Positions 8,241-19,299 of a stretch of DNA of 49,778 nt are shown in pieces. The translations under genes and the position numbers were made by a program. Each line of letters opens with the position of its first letter. Within the stretch, counting starts at the first letter, position 1. The stretch covers positions 1-49,778 of the forward strand of contig CANQVE010000013.1 in the NCBI GenBank assembly GCA_947627205.1, read 5' to 3'. Source of the DNA: an uncultured Clostridia bacterium. GTDB lineage: Bacteria > Bacillota > Clostridia > Oscillospirales > Ruminococcaceae. The notes beneath the pieces were generated by a model. It was not told the origin of the DNA. It saw nothing but the letters and a program-made list of their open reading frames with translations, and ran no database searches.

Positions 8241-8885
8241 TCAAATCAGCTGTTCTCTGAGCTGTCCTAAAATTTTCCGCTCACGGCGGGAAACGCTGAC
8301 CTGTGAAATGCCGAGGAGCTGTGCGGTCTCCGTCTGCGACTTATTGCAAAAATACCGAAGCACAATAAGTCTTCGGTCGTCCTTTTCGAGAGAGCTTATG
8401 CACTGCTCCAGCGCCAGGCGGTCTATAATGCTGTTTTCATGGCTCTCTTCGGGGAGGGATATCTCGTTTTTCTCGTCGTCGCAGGTAAGCGAAAGCGCGG
8501 GCATAAGCGCGGAAATTGCCTCCGCAACGTCGCTTTCATCTGCACCGAGCCTTTGTGCAAGCTCGCTCACCGTCGGCTCCCGTCCCTCTTTTGAAAGCTC
8601 TTCGCGAAGTTTTGACACTTTCATTGACAGTGATTTTATCGAACGACTTATTTTGACCGCACCGCCGTCGCGGAAAAGCCGTTTTATTTCTCCGAGTATA
8701 ACGGGCACGGCGTATGTCGAAAAGCACAAACCCCTGCTTTCGTCAAAGTTCGCGCAGGCTTTTACAAGCCCCGCGCACCCCGCCGCATAAAGCTCCTCGT
8801 ATTCAATTCCGCGCCCTCGGAAACGGTTTGCGAGAGAATGAACGAGAGGGAGATTTGCTTTTACAAACTCGTCATTGTTTTTCAT
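8241..8885 (-). CDS. sigF: Sporulation sigma factor F
   Basis: A 214-residue sigma-70 family factor of the SigF/SigG/SigB group, lacking region 1. Region 2 reads GRGIEYEELYAAGCAGLVKA with the FSTYAVPVILGEIKR helix, and region 4 carries the SQTETAQLLGISQVSVSRRERK helix-turn-helix. It directs early forespore transcription. It is the third gene of an intact spoIIA operon and overlaps spoIIAB by 14 bp, so stoichiometric control by coupling is likely. SigG is the closest alternative, but SigG genes are not in this operon context. Confidence 0.95.
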   Translation of the reverse strand: MKNNDEFVKANLPLVHSLANRFRGRGIEYEELYAAGCAGLVKACANFDESRGLCFSTYAVPVILGEIKRLFRDGGAVKISRSIKSLSMKVSKLREELSKEGREPTVSELAQRLGADESDVAEAISALMPALSLTCDDEKNEISLPEESHENSIIDRLALEQCISSLEKDDRRLIVLRYFCNKSQTETAQLLGISQVSVSRRERKILGQLREQLI

Positions 8886-9339
8886 TTTCGTATGTAGAAA
8901 GCTGTTTTTCGAGAATGACGGATGTTCCTTTTCCGACCGCCGAACGAACCTTTACTTTGTCCATAAAACTTGACATAACCGTAAATCCCAGCCCCGAACG
9001 TTCTTCGCTTTCGGGAGCGGTCGAAAATTCGGGCTTCATAGCCTGTTCAATATCGGCAATTCCGCTTCCCCTGTCTTTTATGATTATTTTCAGAAGCCCG
9101 CCCTCGTAAAGACGCATTGTCATTTCAACAACGCGCTTTTCGGCTCTGCTTTCATTTCGGTAGGCATGAACGACCGCATTTGTAACAGCCTCCGACACGG
9201 CAATTTTTACCGCCGCGATATCCGAAGCCATAGGATCGGTCTGCGCCGCAAATCCCGCCGCCGCAGAGCGCGAAATGCTTTCGTTTCTTGAAAGTGCGGG
9301 AAACCGCATAATACATTCGTTTAAAAGTTTTTGTTTCAT
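8872..9339 (-). CDS. spoIIAB: Anti-sigma F factor, serine kinase SpoIIAB
   Basis: A 155-residue GHKL-fold ATPase. The N box is SEAVTNAVVHAY, the G1 box is DRGSGIADI and the G2 box is ERSGLGFTVM. SpoIIAB binds and holds sigma F in the pre-divisional cell and mother cell, and phosphorylates SpoIIAA to prevent partner switching. Length and motif order match the family. It lies 18 bp after spoIIAA and overlaps sigF, the canonical order. Confidence 0.95.
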   Translation of the reverse strand: MKQKLLNECIMRFPALSRNESISRSAAAGFAAQTDPMASDIAAVKIAVSEAVTNAVVHAYRNESRAEKRVVEMTMRLYEGGLLKIIIKDRGSGIADIEQAMKPEFSTAPESEERSGLGFTVMSSFMDKVKVRSAVGKGTSVILEKQLSTYENEKQ

Positions 9340-9357
9340 TGTTTTCGTTCCTGCTCC

Positions 9358-9696
9358 TTAAAGCGTCTGTAGATTTCGTTTTTCACTGCGCGGCGCGGCA
9401 ATGACATAAGACATTCCCGAAAGCGCAATCATATCGGCAATTTCTTTCCGCGCATTTTTAACGGCAAGCTCGCCACCTACTGCTTTTACAGCTTTTGCCC
9501 GTCCTATTATCAGCCCCACGCCCGAGCTGTCCATAAATCCGACGTTTTCCATATCCATTATAAGCAGCTCGGGGCGGGAATTTTCTATGACCTCGTCTAT
9601 GCTTATACGCAGTTCCCGCGCGGAATGGTGGTCTATATCGCCGAAGATAGAAACGGTTATCCGCCGTCCGTCGTTGTAGATCTTTAGCAAATTCAT
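9358..9696 (-). CDS. spoIIAA: Anti-anti-sigma F factor SpoIIAA
   Basis: A STAS-domain protein of about 112 residues with GDIDHHSARELR and the phosphorylation-site motif FMDSSGVGLIIGR. Unphosphorylated SpoIIAA displaces sigma F from SpoIIAB. The start is ambiguous: GGGAGG sits directly against the ATG at 9696, which is too close, whereas the TTG at 9690 (third codon) is 6 bases from it and has ideal spacing. The TTG may therefore be the true start. In Bacilli this operon is driven by sigma H; I could not identify a convincing sigma H site. Confidence 0.93.
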   Translation of the reverse strand: MNLLKIYNDGRRITVSIFGDIDHHSARELRISIDEVIENSRPELLIMDMENVGFMDSSGVGLIIGRAKAVKAVGGELAVKNARKEIADMIALSGMSYVIAAPRSEKRNLQTL

Positions 9697-9990
9697 TCCT
9701 CCCGTTTTAACAATTCCCGTTTTAAAGAATTATCCGCATCCTTTACTCCGATCATGTCCCGAAAATACCAGCGCGCAGTCAGCGGATATATTTTATTATA
9801 CCGCGGTGCCTGTGAGATTTTTGTCGTTATTCATAAGCGAAAATAATTTTTATATGCAACTTTTTGGAAAGCCGAGAAGAATTTGCTCAAATTTGGTTAA
9901 ATTGTGTAAAATGTATATTTTATCTATGCAATTTTCATTAAATTTTCACAAACAGCGCTTTTGTTTATCACATTAACGGTTTATACTCTA
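9697..9990. other. Upstream region of spoIIA, no gene seen
   Basis: A/T-rich intergenic sequence. A TATAAT word occurs on the minus strand (9795-9800) without a good -35 at 17 bp, and a TATGAAT word lies further upstream. The spoIIA promoter must be here but I cannot place it. Confidence 0.4.
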
Positions 9991-10829
9991 ATCAGAACAA
10001 AAGAAAGTTACATAATTTTGACAACCAACCTTTTCATAAATTACCAACCAGCATCGGCGCCCCAAAGGAAACTTTGGGGCGCAGGTGTTTGTAGACAGTT
10101 AACAGTGTACAGTATACAGTTTCGGTGTCCGCCTTTCGGCGGACATTTTTATTTAGATTGTTTTTGAACAATAGGCACACGAGCATACCTTTTACGGTTT
10201 TTTTTTAAACGTTTCAGTTTGATAACAATCTAATATTGTCCGCGAAGCGGACACATTTTACTGACTACTGTACCCTGTTTACTGTCAGCTGCCACGAAGC
10301 CACGCTTCCGCTTAAAATCAGCCTCTAAAAAGGTGGGGCGCGGGGCGAGTGAGCGTTATTTAGAAAAACAACTTTTAAAAAGGACAACAAATGGGTTTTA
10401 CCCTCTTGCTTTCCCGCATTATAGTAAATTCATTTTTGAAGTTATTTCCCGCTCAAACCATCTTTGTAAAATTGCCTTTTCAAAAAACTTTCGTACCGCG
10501 CCTTACGGCGCGGTTGGATAGCGGAAACGCTGTTCATCTCTCAAAACTTATTCTTGCCTCTTGCCCCTAGCCTCTTTCTCTGAACACCAAACAACTTTAT
10601 CTCCAAAACTGCCTTTCTTACCTCTTACATCTTATCTCTTACTTCTGGCAGGACTCCCTTTTCAAAAAACTTTCGTACCGCGCCTTACGGCGCGGTTGGA
10701 TAGCGGAAACGCTGTTCATCTCTCAAAACTTATTCTTGCCTCTTGCTTCTAACCTCTTGCCTCTTGCTTCTAACCTCTTGCCTCTTGCTTCTAACCTCTT
10801 GCCTCTTGCTTCTAACCTCTAGCCTCTAA
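9990..10829. repeat. Composite repeat island with an exact 90-bp direct duplication and a tandem 21-mer
   Basis: No gene is supported. Contents: a CCCCAAAG/CTTTGGGG hairpin (about 10060-10080); ACAGTGTACAGTATACAG heptads (about 10094-10118); GTCCGCC-TTT-CGGCGGAC and TGTCCGC-GAA-GCGGACA palindromes; spacer K (about 10342-10392); and a block at 10475-10564 repeated exactly at 10657-10746, each carrying hairpin G (CCGCGCCTTACGGCGCGG). It ends in four consecutive copies of a 21-bp unit (10738-10821), itself three heptads. Confidence 0.85.
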
Positions 10830-12200
10830 TCAGCCAAACCGCTCCGTCCCGAAACGGATAAAGTTATACTCTCTCCCCACTGCGTCCCATGTAAGGCTTC
10901 CGACCGCGCCCGTGGGTTCTATCCCGTAAAGCTCCTGAAAGCGCAATACCGCGCGCTCGGTATCAGGTCCGTAATAGCCCGTGACCTCAACTATCGGTAT
11001 CGCCGCGATATTCTGCCCGACTACCCGAAGATACGTCTGAAATTCCCTCACATCATCATTCCGCATTCCGGGTGTAAGATTATACCCCGGGTACAGCGCA
11101 GCTGTCGAGCCCTCATACCCCTCGGGAAGATTATTCAGGATATTCCTGTAAATTTCATTTATCAACTGCCATGTCCTGAAATCAACAATGCCGTCGGGAT
11201 TAAGCCCGTAAAACCGCTCGAACGCCTTTACCTGATTTTCCATCTGCTCGTTGAAAACTCCGCTCGCGGGAACAGACGGTATTTCGGGATTGAAATATGC
11301 AATAACATTAAGGAAATACTGAACTATCCTGACGCGCTCGCCCGTATCTCCGCGCCTAAGCGGATCTCCGAAAATATTCTCCGTCTCCTCTGCGGTAAGT
11401 CCCTCGCTCGAAAGCTCTGAAAGCCGTTTAACCGCCGTAAAGATGTACTTTATCTGATACCATGTAGCTTTATTTACAATTCCCGTCTGCGGAAGTCCGA
11501 AAACGCTCTGGAACACCCTTACAGCCTCGGCGGTGCTTTCGCCGTAAATTCCGTTTGCGGGAACAATTTTCGGTATGGCGGGATAGTTTGTGCTTATCCT
11601 GTTCAATTCGACCTGAATTCTTCTTACCTCGTTTCCCGTTGAACCAAACCCGAACGGCGTTCCGGGATAGCTCGGGATATTCGGAGAAACAGGCGCGTTA
11701 TAAACTATGTCGATATCGTTGCCGTAATAATACTGAAGAATTTCATAGGGCGTATATCCGCGGTTTGCGAGAGTGACTGTTCCCCACTGCGAAAGACCGC
11801 TGCAGGTGACTGTCGTTCCGTTGCAGAACGCCGTAAAAAGCGGTTCGATATTTCCCCGGCGGACAACGTAGTTATTGAAAATTTCGTCCACAATATCGCT
11901 TATATTCGCAAAAATATCTCTCCCGTAAACAAACGCCTGGTCATACTGTGTAGAAGAAGTAATATCGAAATCATACCCGCGCGAGCGGTACCATTCGTTA
12001 TAAACACGGTTGAGCGCAAATGTTATCTGCGCATAGATATTCGCGCGGAGCGCCGCCTCGGGCCATGTCGGGAATATCTCGCTCGAAGCGACGTTTTTTA
12101 TATAATCGGGAAAAGACACGGTAACATTCCGCGCGTTTGAGTTGGGCGGTCCTAGATGTACCGTTATCGTTTCGGGGATAAAAGGAAGATTATCGGGCAT
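10830..12200 (-). CDS. SpoIID-like protein with three peptidoglycan-binding domains
   Basis: A 456-residue protein. The N-terminal ~165 residues resemble a SpoIID/LytB-type domain: WPEAALRANIYAQ near 46-58, a QAF motif at 88-90 and a CSGLSQWG...ANRGYTPYEILQYYYG block at 133-160. Three PG_binding_1-type repeats follow (about 187-248, 275-350 and 381-447), each with the D/G...V..FQ pattern and a closing G.V...TW. SpoIID trims peptidoglycan during engulfment, so a spore-wall role is plausible. No signal peptide or transmembrane helix is visible, so it would act inside the forespore or be exported otherwise. GGGGAGG precedes the ATG. It overlaps the upstream gene by 11 bp. Confidence 0.82.
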   Translation of the reverse strand: MPDNLPFIPETITVHLGPPNSNARNVTVSFPDYIKNVASSEIFPTWPEAALRANIYAQITFALNRVYNEWYRSRGYDFDITSSTQYDQAFVYGRDIFANISDIVDEIFNNYVVRRGNIEPLFTAFCNGTTVTCSGLSQWGTVTLANRGYTPYEILQYYYGNDIDIVYNAPVSPNIPSYPGTPFGFGSTGNEVRRIQVELNRISTNYPAIPKIVPANGIYGESTAEAVRVFQSVFGLPQTGIVNKATWYQIKYIFTAVKRLSELSSEGLTAEETENIFGDPLRRGDTGERVRIVQYFLNVIAYFNPEIPSVPASGVFNEQMENQVKAFERFYGLNPDGIVDFRTWQLINEIYRNILNNLPEGYEGSTAALYPGYNLTPGMRNDDVREFQTYLRVVGQNIAAIPIVEVTGYYGPDTERAVLRFQELYGIEPTGAVGSLTWDAVGREYNFIRFGTERFG

Positions 12201-13350
12201 TTGTATTTTCCTCCCCTGTTATGTTCATTCTCGGCGCGGGTATCATGCTGACCTGCTGGACAGAGCTTACTCCGTCAAACACGGGAATTTCTTTCAGCTC
12301 GACGTCCGCATAGCCCTCGCGTGTAACAAGCGCGTCATAAAGCGAAAACGGCTGAATAAGGTTTTCCGATTGCTGTGAAAGCTCCTTTGAGGGAGCGGGG
12401 AGCGGGCGGGCGGGCGTTTTTCCGCTTTCGTCCGTCACAAGCGTATAAAACGTGTGAACGTCGCCGTTAAAAATCTTTGTCACCTTGCAGACGGCGTTTT
12501 CCACTGGCAGAGCCTCCCGCGCGGTATAAACGCGGAAAACTATCGTTCCGCTCCCGCGGTTGTTCCGTTCAAATTCTTCCAAGTTATCATAGCTCGGCAT
12601 GGGAAAATTTGAGATATCCGACCTGCTTCCGTTCTGCTCCATTACGTCGTTCGGATCGTTTTGCGGGATGCGTTCGTCCTCGAAACTCCGCCCCGTCAGC
12701 TGTTCGTCTATGCTCGTTCCGCTTATGGGCTGCTGTGTTAATCGCTCGGCTTGTTCTTCGGACACGGTAGCGTTATTTCCATACTCCGCTCTGGGAACGT
12801 TTGCGGAATTGTCGGTTACTCCCGAAGTATTTTCGGTTGCGACATTCTCGTTCGGTTTGCTGTCCTCGGTTATCTGCCCGCGCGTATCACTGAAAGACGG
12901 GTTTTCGGTATAGCCGGGCGCAATGTTTCCCTGCGCTTCGCTTTCCTCTGCGGGGGCGTTTTCCTGTGAACTTTCGCTTTCTTGCGGACTCTCGTTTTCA
13001 TTTTCATCGGGGAAATCATAAGTTACCGTTTCATTATCTTCGGTTTGAGGAACGGCAGTATCGGGAGCTGTTATACTTTCAACAATTTCCTCGGGCACGT
13101 TCATTTTCGCAAGCTCACCGCGTGCGTCCTCCGAAACATAGCCTATGACCTGCGGTTTTCCCGCGGGCTTTTTTGTTTCCCCTTTTTCGCTAACTTCGGT
13201 CAATTTGGTCAATTCGGATAATTCGGATAAATCGGACAAATCGGGCTTTTCCGTTTCTTTCGGCTTCTCGGAAACAGGCTTTCCGCTTGACTTGCTGTAT
13301 TCAAGAAGCTCTCTCTTATAACGTTCAATCATTTTTTTCATATCTTCCAT
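12190..13350 (-). CDS. Acidic low-complexity protein with C-terminal regulatory-like domain
   Basis: A 386-residue protein I cannot assign to a named family. Residues 1-18 form a basic helix, 37-60 a Leu/Ser/Glu repeat (LSDLSELSELTKLTEV), and about 80-265 are disordered and rich in E, S, N, P and D. From about 270 a folded domain appears (GTIVFRVYTAREALPVENAV ... TLVTDESGKT ... DALVTREGYADVELKEIPV), which looks like a carboxypeptidase-regulatory or Cna-B-like beta-sandwich. It is co-transcribed with the SpoIID-like gene and overlaps it. A spore surface or cortex structural role is an inference from that neighbour. GGAGG lies 7 bp before the ATG. Confidence 0.78.
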   Translation of the reverse strand: MEDMKKMIERYKRELLEYSKSSGKPVSEKPKETEKPDLSDLSELSELTKLTEVSEKGETKKPAGKPQVIGYVSEDARGELAKMNVPEEIVESITAPDTAVPQTEDNETVTYDFPDENENESPQESESSQENAPAEESEAQGNIAPGYTENPSFSDTRGQITEDSKPNENVATENTSGVTDNSANVPRAEYGNNATVSEEQAERLTQQPISGTSIDEQLTGRSFEDERIPQNDPNDVMEQNGSRSDISNFPMPSYDNLEEFERNNRGSGTIVFRVYTAREALPVENAVCKVTKIFNGDVHTFYTLVTDESGKTPARPLPAPSKELSQQSENLIQPFSLYDALVTREGYADVELKEIPVFDGVSSVQQVSMIPAPRMNITGEENTNAR

Positions 13351-13469
13351 AAAATTACCTCCGTAAAAATATTCTCGTTAATTTATATGATAAGAATTTC
13401 AGTAAAATGCAGTGACAATAAAGATAATCTCATGCTGATATAAAGCATAACAGCTTGTATAAAAGCCCA

Positions 13470-14225
13470 AGGGCGCTGTCGGCAGTTGACAGTAAACAGG
13501 GTACGCATTGAACGCTTTGCGTACAACGCTGTATTCAGTAATAACCGAAAGGCAGTTCTCTCATTATACATTGTTGAAAGCCTTAACGCTCTTGCTTTCC
13601 GCTCACCCCCCACTCTAAAAACAGGGGTTGCGGGGACGAAGTCCCCGCAAATTTCCCCCTTTCCCCTCGGGAAAGGGGGCAGGGGGATTGGGCGAGTGAG
13701 CGTTATTAAGAGAAATATCGTTTGAGAAGAACAACAAATAGGTTTTTCCCCTTGCTTTCCCGCTCAAAGGGTTTTTCATACTGAATGTATTTCCACGCCC
13801 AACACTTGTTTCAGGATTGCCGTTTTAAAAACATAGTTTTTAAAACGGCAATGCGGGGAAAACTCTTGTTTTCCCCGCACCCCAGGTTCAATGCCGTAGG
13901 CATTTAACCTGATGCGCTAGCTGACGCGTTTGCGGGGGCTTTGCCCCCGCACCCCTGCCAGAGGGCAAAAATTTTTTGAAAAAAATTTTTTCCCTCTGGA
14001 CTCCTTTTTCAAAAAACTTTCGTGCGACGCCCGTTAGGTTGTTTTAAAGGAAATGCGCTTTCCCGCTCAAAACAGCTTCTTGCCTCTTGCTTCTAACTTC
14101 TTGCCTCCAGCAGGTTAAGGGCGCATTATTTGGAAAACAGCCGTTTAAAATGCAAATGGTTTTCTATACAAACTGTTATGCCGATATTAAGCATTTTGCT
14201 TCAACAATTAACAGGAAAGGAGGAA
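13470..14225. repeat. Composite repeat island with hairpins A-B-C-D-E
   Basis: Order on the plus strand: CTGTCGGCAGTTGACAG heptads and a CATTGAACGC/GCGTACAACG motif; hairpin D-like GCGGGGAC/GTCCCCGC (about 13631-13649); a CCCCCTTTCCCC-TCGG-GAAAGGGGG hairpin; spacer K; hairpin A variant with GTTTTAAAAAC arms (13819-13849); B (13853-13878); C; D (about 13931-13952); E closed by CCAGAGGG (about 13958-13999); conserved spacer ACTTTCGTGCGACGCCCG; heptads (about 14081-14111). No gene is seen before the small gene at 14231. Confidence 0.85.
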
Positions 14226-14230
14226 CTTTT

Positions 14231-14497
14231 ATGAAAAGAAAAATAGTAACAGTAAAAGAGTTTTTTGAAAAGAACAACCGTGTGCTTATAAAATTCGGAA
14301 ACTCGGTTCTAAAAGAACTGTCGAGCGAGGAGCTTATCACGTCGCTTGCGGAAAAAGATCCCGAAAAACTCGCGAAAGTCTTTAAGCTCGTTTTCGAGCT
14401 GATGAGCGAAAACACCGAAGAAAACACCGACGGCAAGCTCGGCGAGCTTATCGGCATTTATCGGGATATAGGAAAGGAGGAAGATGATGAAAATTGA
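14231..14497 (+). CDS. Small acidic protein upstream of terminase
   Basis: An 88-residue helical protein, strongly acidic at the C-terminus (GKEEDDEN). I do not recognise the family. It is placed where phages encode the small terminase subunit, directly before and overlapping the large terminase gene by 11-14 bp, and its size is close to the small end for such subunits, but no DNA-binding helix-turn-helix is obvious. The ATG at 14231 has AAAGGAGG eight bases upstream; a longer reading from 14087 runs into repeats and was rejected. Confidence 0.7.
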   Translation: MKRKIVTVKEFFEKNNRVLIKFGNSVLKELSSEELITSLAEKDPEKLAKVFKLVFELMSENTEENTDGKLGELIGIYRDIGKEEDDEN

Positions 14498-15725
14498 CGG
14501 CGGGCTTTCTCCGAAGCAGAAAGAAGTATTCGGAATGCTGAAAAAAGGGAAAATGCAAAGAATAAACATATTCGAGGGAAGCGTCAGAAGCGGAAAGACC
14601 TATATCTCCATGATAATATGGGGGTTCTGGGTGGCGGGTTCTCCGAAAAACAAGGCTTATCTTATGGCTGGAAAGACGCTGAGAACGCTCAAACGAAACG
14701 TTCTCGATCCTATGTCGGAGATATTCGGGAGCGCGTTTTCCTATAACATATACAAAAAAGAAGCCGACCTTTTCGGTCGGAGGGTTTATCTTGAAAGCGC
14801 GGCAAACGCCGACTCGGAAAACAAGCTCCGCGGAATGACGCTTATGGGCGCATACTGCGACGAGCTTACCCTTTTTTCGGAGAGTTTTTTTACAATGCTT
14901 TTGTCAAGGCTTTCGGAAAGAGGAGCAAAGCTGTTTGCTACTACAAATCCCGACGATCCCGACCACTGGCTCAAAAGAAACTATCTTGACAACAAAAAAG
15001 CCGATCTTTTGTCGATAAAATTCAAGCTGGAGGACAATGTTTTCCTGCCCAAAGAATATATAAGGCAGTTGCGGAATGAATTTCACGGGGTGTTTTATGA
15101 CCGTTTTATTCTCGGAAAATGGACGAAAGCAGAGGGCAGGATATACGACGGGTTTTCGGCGAAAAATATTATCGGCAGGAAAGAATTGAACGAAAGGCTA
15201 ATGCAGAAAAAGCTGATACTGTCGGCGGTCGGGGTGGACTACGGCGGGAGCGGGAGCGCTTCGGCGTTTGCGCATGTAGGGTTTGACGAGGAATTTTCAA
15301 ACGTTTATGTTCTTTCGGAATATTACGACAAGGAAAACCGTTCGGCGGAAAATCTTATCTCGGCGTTTTCGGAGTTTGTACAGAGGGAAAAGGAGCGGTA
15401 TCCTATGCTTAACATTGCATACTGCGACAGTGCCGAACAGCTTTTGGTAAAGAGTTTTCGCAGGGCGGTAAGGATAGAAGTTTCAAATGCGAAAAAGCGA
15501 CCGATAAACACGCGGATAAATATGCTCAACAGGCTTATTGCTTCGGGGAGATTTTTTGTTTTAAGCGAGTGCAGGAGGACGATAAACGCGATAGAAAGCG
15601 CGGTCTGGGACGAGCATTATCCCTCGCTGAATAAGCGTCTTGATAACGGCACATCGAACATTGACAGCCTAGACGCGCTGGAATATGCGATAGAGAGGTT
15701 TGAGAACCAGCTGTTCAAGTTTTAA
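14487..15725 (+). CDS. Phage terminase large subunit, PBSX-like
   Basis: A 412-residue terminase large subunit. The ATPase half has Walker A GSVRSGKT near residues 31-38 and Walker B GAYCDEL with D124-E125; an ATTNPD coupling segment follows. The nuclease half shows the RNase-H-like acidic residues in GVDYGG (about D250), YCDSAEQ (about D313) and the DSLDALEYA helix near the end. All motifs are intact. I prefer the ATG at 14487, which is 6 bp from AGGAGG; the adjacent ATG at 14484 is only 3 bp away. No portal, capsid, tail or integrase genes surround it, so it is an orphan: a prophage remnant or a domesticated packaging motor. Confidence 0.88.
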   Translation: MKIDGGLSPKQKEVFGMLKKGKMQRINIFEGSVRSGKTYISMIIWGFWVAGSPKNKAYLMAGKTLRTLKRNVLDPMSEIFGSAFSYNIYKKEADLFGRRVYLESAANADSENKLRGMTLMGAYCDELTLFSESFFTMLLSRLSERGAKLFATTNPDDPDHWLKRNYLDNKKADLLSIKFKLEDNVFLPKEYIRQLRNEFHGVFYDRFILGKWTKAEGRIYDGFSAKNIIGRKELNERLMQKKLILSAVGVDYGGSGSASAFAHVGFDEEFSNVYVLSEYYDKENRSAENLISAFSEFVQREKERYPMLNIAYCDSAEQLLVKSFRRAVRIEVSNAKKRPINTRINMLNRLIASGRFFVLSECRRTINAIESAVWDEHYPSLNKRLDNGTSNIDSLDALEYAIERFENQLFKF

Positions 15726-16197
15726 AAAGCTGTTTTGAGCGGAAAACAACGTTTCCACTATCCGACCGCGCCGTAAGGCGCGGTATTTGGGTTTCCAAAG
15801 GGCGCATTGCGCCCTTTGGTGGGGGCGCGGGGGCAAAGCCCCCGCAATCGCGTTAGCAGGCGCATCAGGTTAAATGCCTACGGCATTGAACCTGGGGATG
15901 CGGGGAAAACAAGAGTTTTCCCCGCATTGCCTTTTCAAAGCCATGCTTTGAAAAGGCAATCCTAGGAGAGGTATAGAGCGAGAAACGACCTCAAAAGTGA
16001 AACCGCCTTGGAACGGGAAAGAAGTTCTTTAAGGTTTTTCAAAAGTTATAAATAAGCGGACTGCTTTTAGGCTGTTACTGAATACTGTACCCTATCTACT
16101 GTCAACTGTCAACAGGCGCGGTCGGATAGCGGAAACGTTTTTTTGTCTTTCGTCCGCCGCGTTAGCGGCGGGAAGTAAAAGTTTTGGAAAGAGGGTT
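15726..16197. repeat. Composite repeat island, reverse order G-F-D-C-B-A
   Basis: The same modules as other islands but in the opposite orientation: G (about 15762-15783), F (15795-15819), D (15827-15845), C (15866-15894), B (15900-15925) and A (15929-15957). After them come a spacer, ACTGTACC/ACTGTCAACTGTC heptads (about 16077-16113) and a CCGCCGCG-TTA-GCGGCGG hairpin (about 16153-16171). It lies between the convergent terminase and groEL genes. Confidence 0.88.
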
Positions 16198-16235
16198 CAA
16201 GGGGGAAAACCTTTTTTAAAAGGTTTTCCCCCTTG
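16198..16235 (-). terminator. groEL terminator, E-type hairpin
   Basis: A perfect inverted repeat with 18-bp arms (CAAGGGGGAAAACCTTTT and its complement) and a 2-bp loop, about 20 bp after the groEL stop. The T-run lies inside the arm, as in all E-type modules. It probably terminates both groESL and transcription from the opposite side. Confidence 0.75.
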
Positions 16236-16256
16236 CGTTCTTTGTTCTTTATTGTA

Positions 16257-17894
<1,638 letters not shown>

Positions 17895-17945
17895 TTATCT
17901 CCTTTAATTATAAATTAAGTTCACTTTAATCAATTATTTGCCTTA

Positions 17946-18296
<351 letters not shown>

Positions 18297-18312
18297 TTAT
18301 GCTCAATATAAT

Positions 18313-18339
18313 TTAGCACTCTCTTTCTTTGAGTGCTAA
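18313..18339 (-). promoter_or_regulatory. CIRCE operator
   Basis: Perfect CIRCE: TTAGCACTC, 9 bp, GAGTGCTAA. It is the binding site of the heat-shock repressor HrcA and lies between the promoter and groES. A TTGATT (18366-18371), 16 bp, TAAAAT (18344-18349) promoter fits just upstream, placing transcription start in or near the operator. hrcA itself is not in the window. Confidence 0.97.
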
Positions 18340-18645
18340 TTATATTTTACCCTATTTTATAAAAAAATCAATAGGTATTAGGGAAAAATTTTACACTTTT
18401 GTATATTTCCACAATACAAGCATTAAAACAAGAAAACTTATTGTGCAATATACCCGTAAAACATTTCCATAAGTGATATATAGATTTTAACATATTATAT
18501 TGTAATTGTCAACAAAAAATTTTGGGAAAGGGAAATATTGAGCGGAAAACGTTGTTCACTGCTCGAAACTTCTTCTTGCCTCTTGCTTCCGAACTGTCAT
18601 AAATTATCTTCGGCGCAATATAATGTACAAAGGGGGAAGTTGGAA

Positions 18646-19281
18646 ATGGAAAATGTAATTGACTTAACAAATTCGGACAAGCCTTTTCTTTCGGAAACGG
18701 CAGTAAACTCGGAAAGTGAACAGAACGAAACAAATGCCGAACAAAATGCACGCCAGAGCATTCCGAAAGTTCGCGAAGCCTCGCGCGCTTCGGAGCGGAT
18801 AGTAATGACAATAACAGCGCTTTGCGGAGCGGCGGCAGGCGTTATACTCGTCCTCGGCGGAAAAGCAGACGGCGGCGCGGCAACTGCGCTCTCGGAGCAT
18901 TTATCGGGAGGTTTCGGAGAGATTTTTTTCGGCAGGCTCGTTGTCGGCGCGGCAGTTTTATTCGCCGAATTCCTGCTGGGATTTTTTGCATTCGGCGATC
19001 ATTTTTCGTGGTTGCTTCCGCTTTTTATGGGGATAGGAGCAGGGGTGTATTCAGCCGCGGAGCCTGTCTTTATTCCGTCGGAAATTGCGTTATTGCTTGC
19101 GGTCATTTTTTCGGGAGCAAGGTCGGCGCTTTTTTCAAGAAAGCTCTTGGGTTTAGCTTCGGGCGACCGCGCCTTTATGCGCGGTATGACAGCAAAAGAA
19201 TACGCCGTGAAATTTGCACTGACTGTGCCGATCGTGCTTGCCGCGGCGGTTTATGAAGCCGTGATGGCGGTCAACATCTAA
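18646..19281 (+). CDS. Membrane protein, weakly SpoIIM-like
   Basis: A 211-residue protein with a ~50-residue soluble acidic N-terminus and five or so transmembrane segments from about residue 52. The closing region (AKEYAVKFALTVPIVLAAAVYEAVM) and the FIPSEIALLLAVIFSG segment resemble the end of SpoIIM-type membrane proteins, but similarity is weak and I would not assign it. I used the ATG at 18646, preceded by AAAGGGGGA; upstream in-frame sequence overlaps a repeat remnant (about 18538-18600). The gene stands alone between groESL and tRNA-Gln. Confidence 0.72.
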   Translation: MENVIDLTNSDKPFLSETAVNSESEQNETNAEQNARQSIPKVREASRASERIVMTITALCGAAAGVILVLGGKADGGAATALSEHLSGGFGEIFFGRLVVGAAVLFAEFLLGFFAFGDHFSWLLPLFMGIGAGVYSAAEPVFIPSEIALLLAVIFSGARSALFSRKLLGLASGDRAFMRGMTAKEYAVKFALTVPIVLAAAVYEAVMAVNI

Positions 19282-19299
19282 TAAAGATTTTTTGCAAGT

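Noticed and set aside
10738-10828. Short direct repeats that could suggest a CRISPR array
   Set aside because: Units are contiguous 21-mers made of heptads with no unique spacers, and no cas genes are present.
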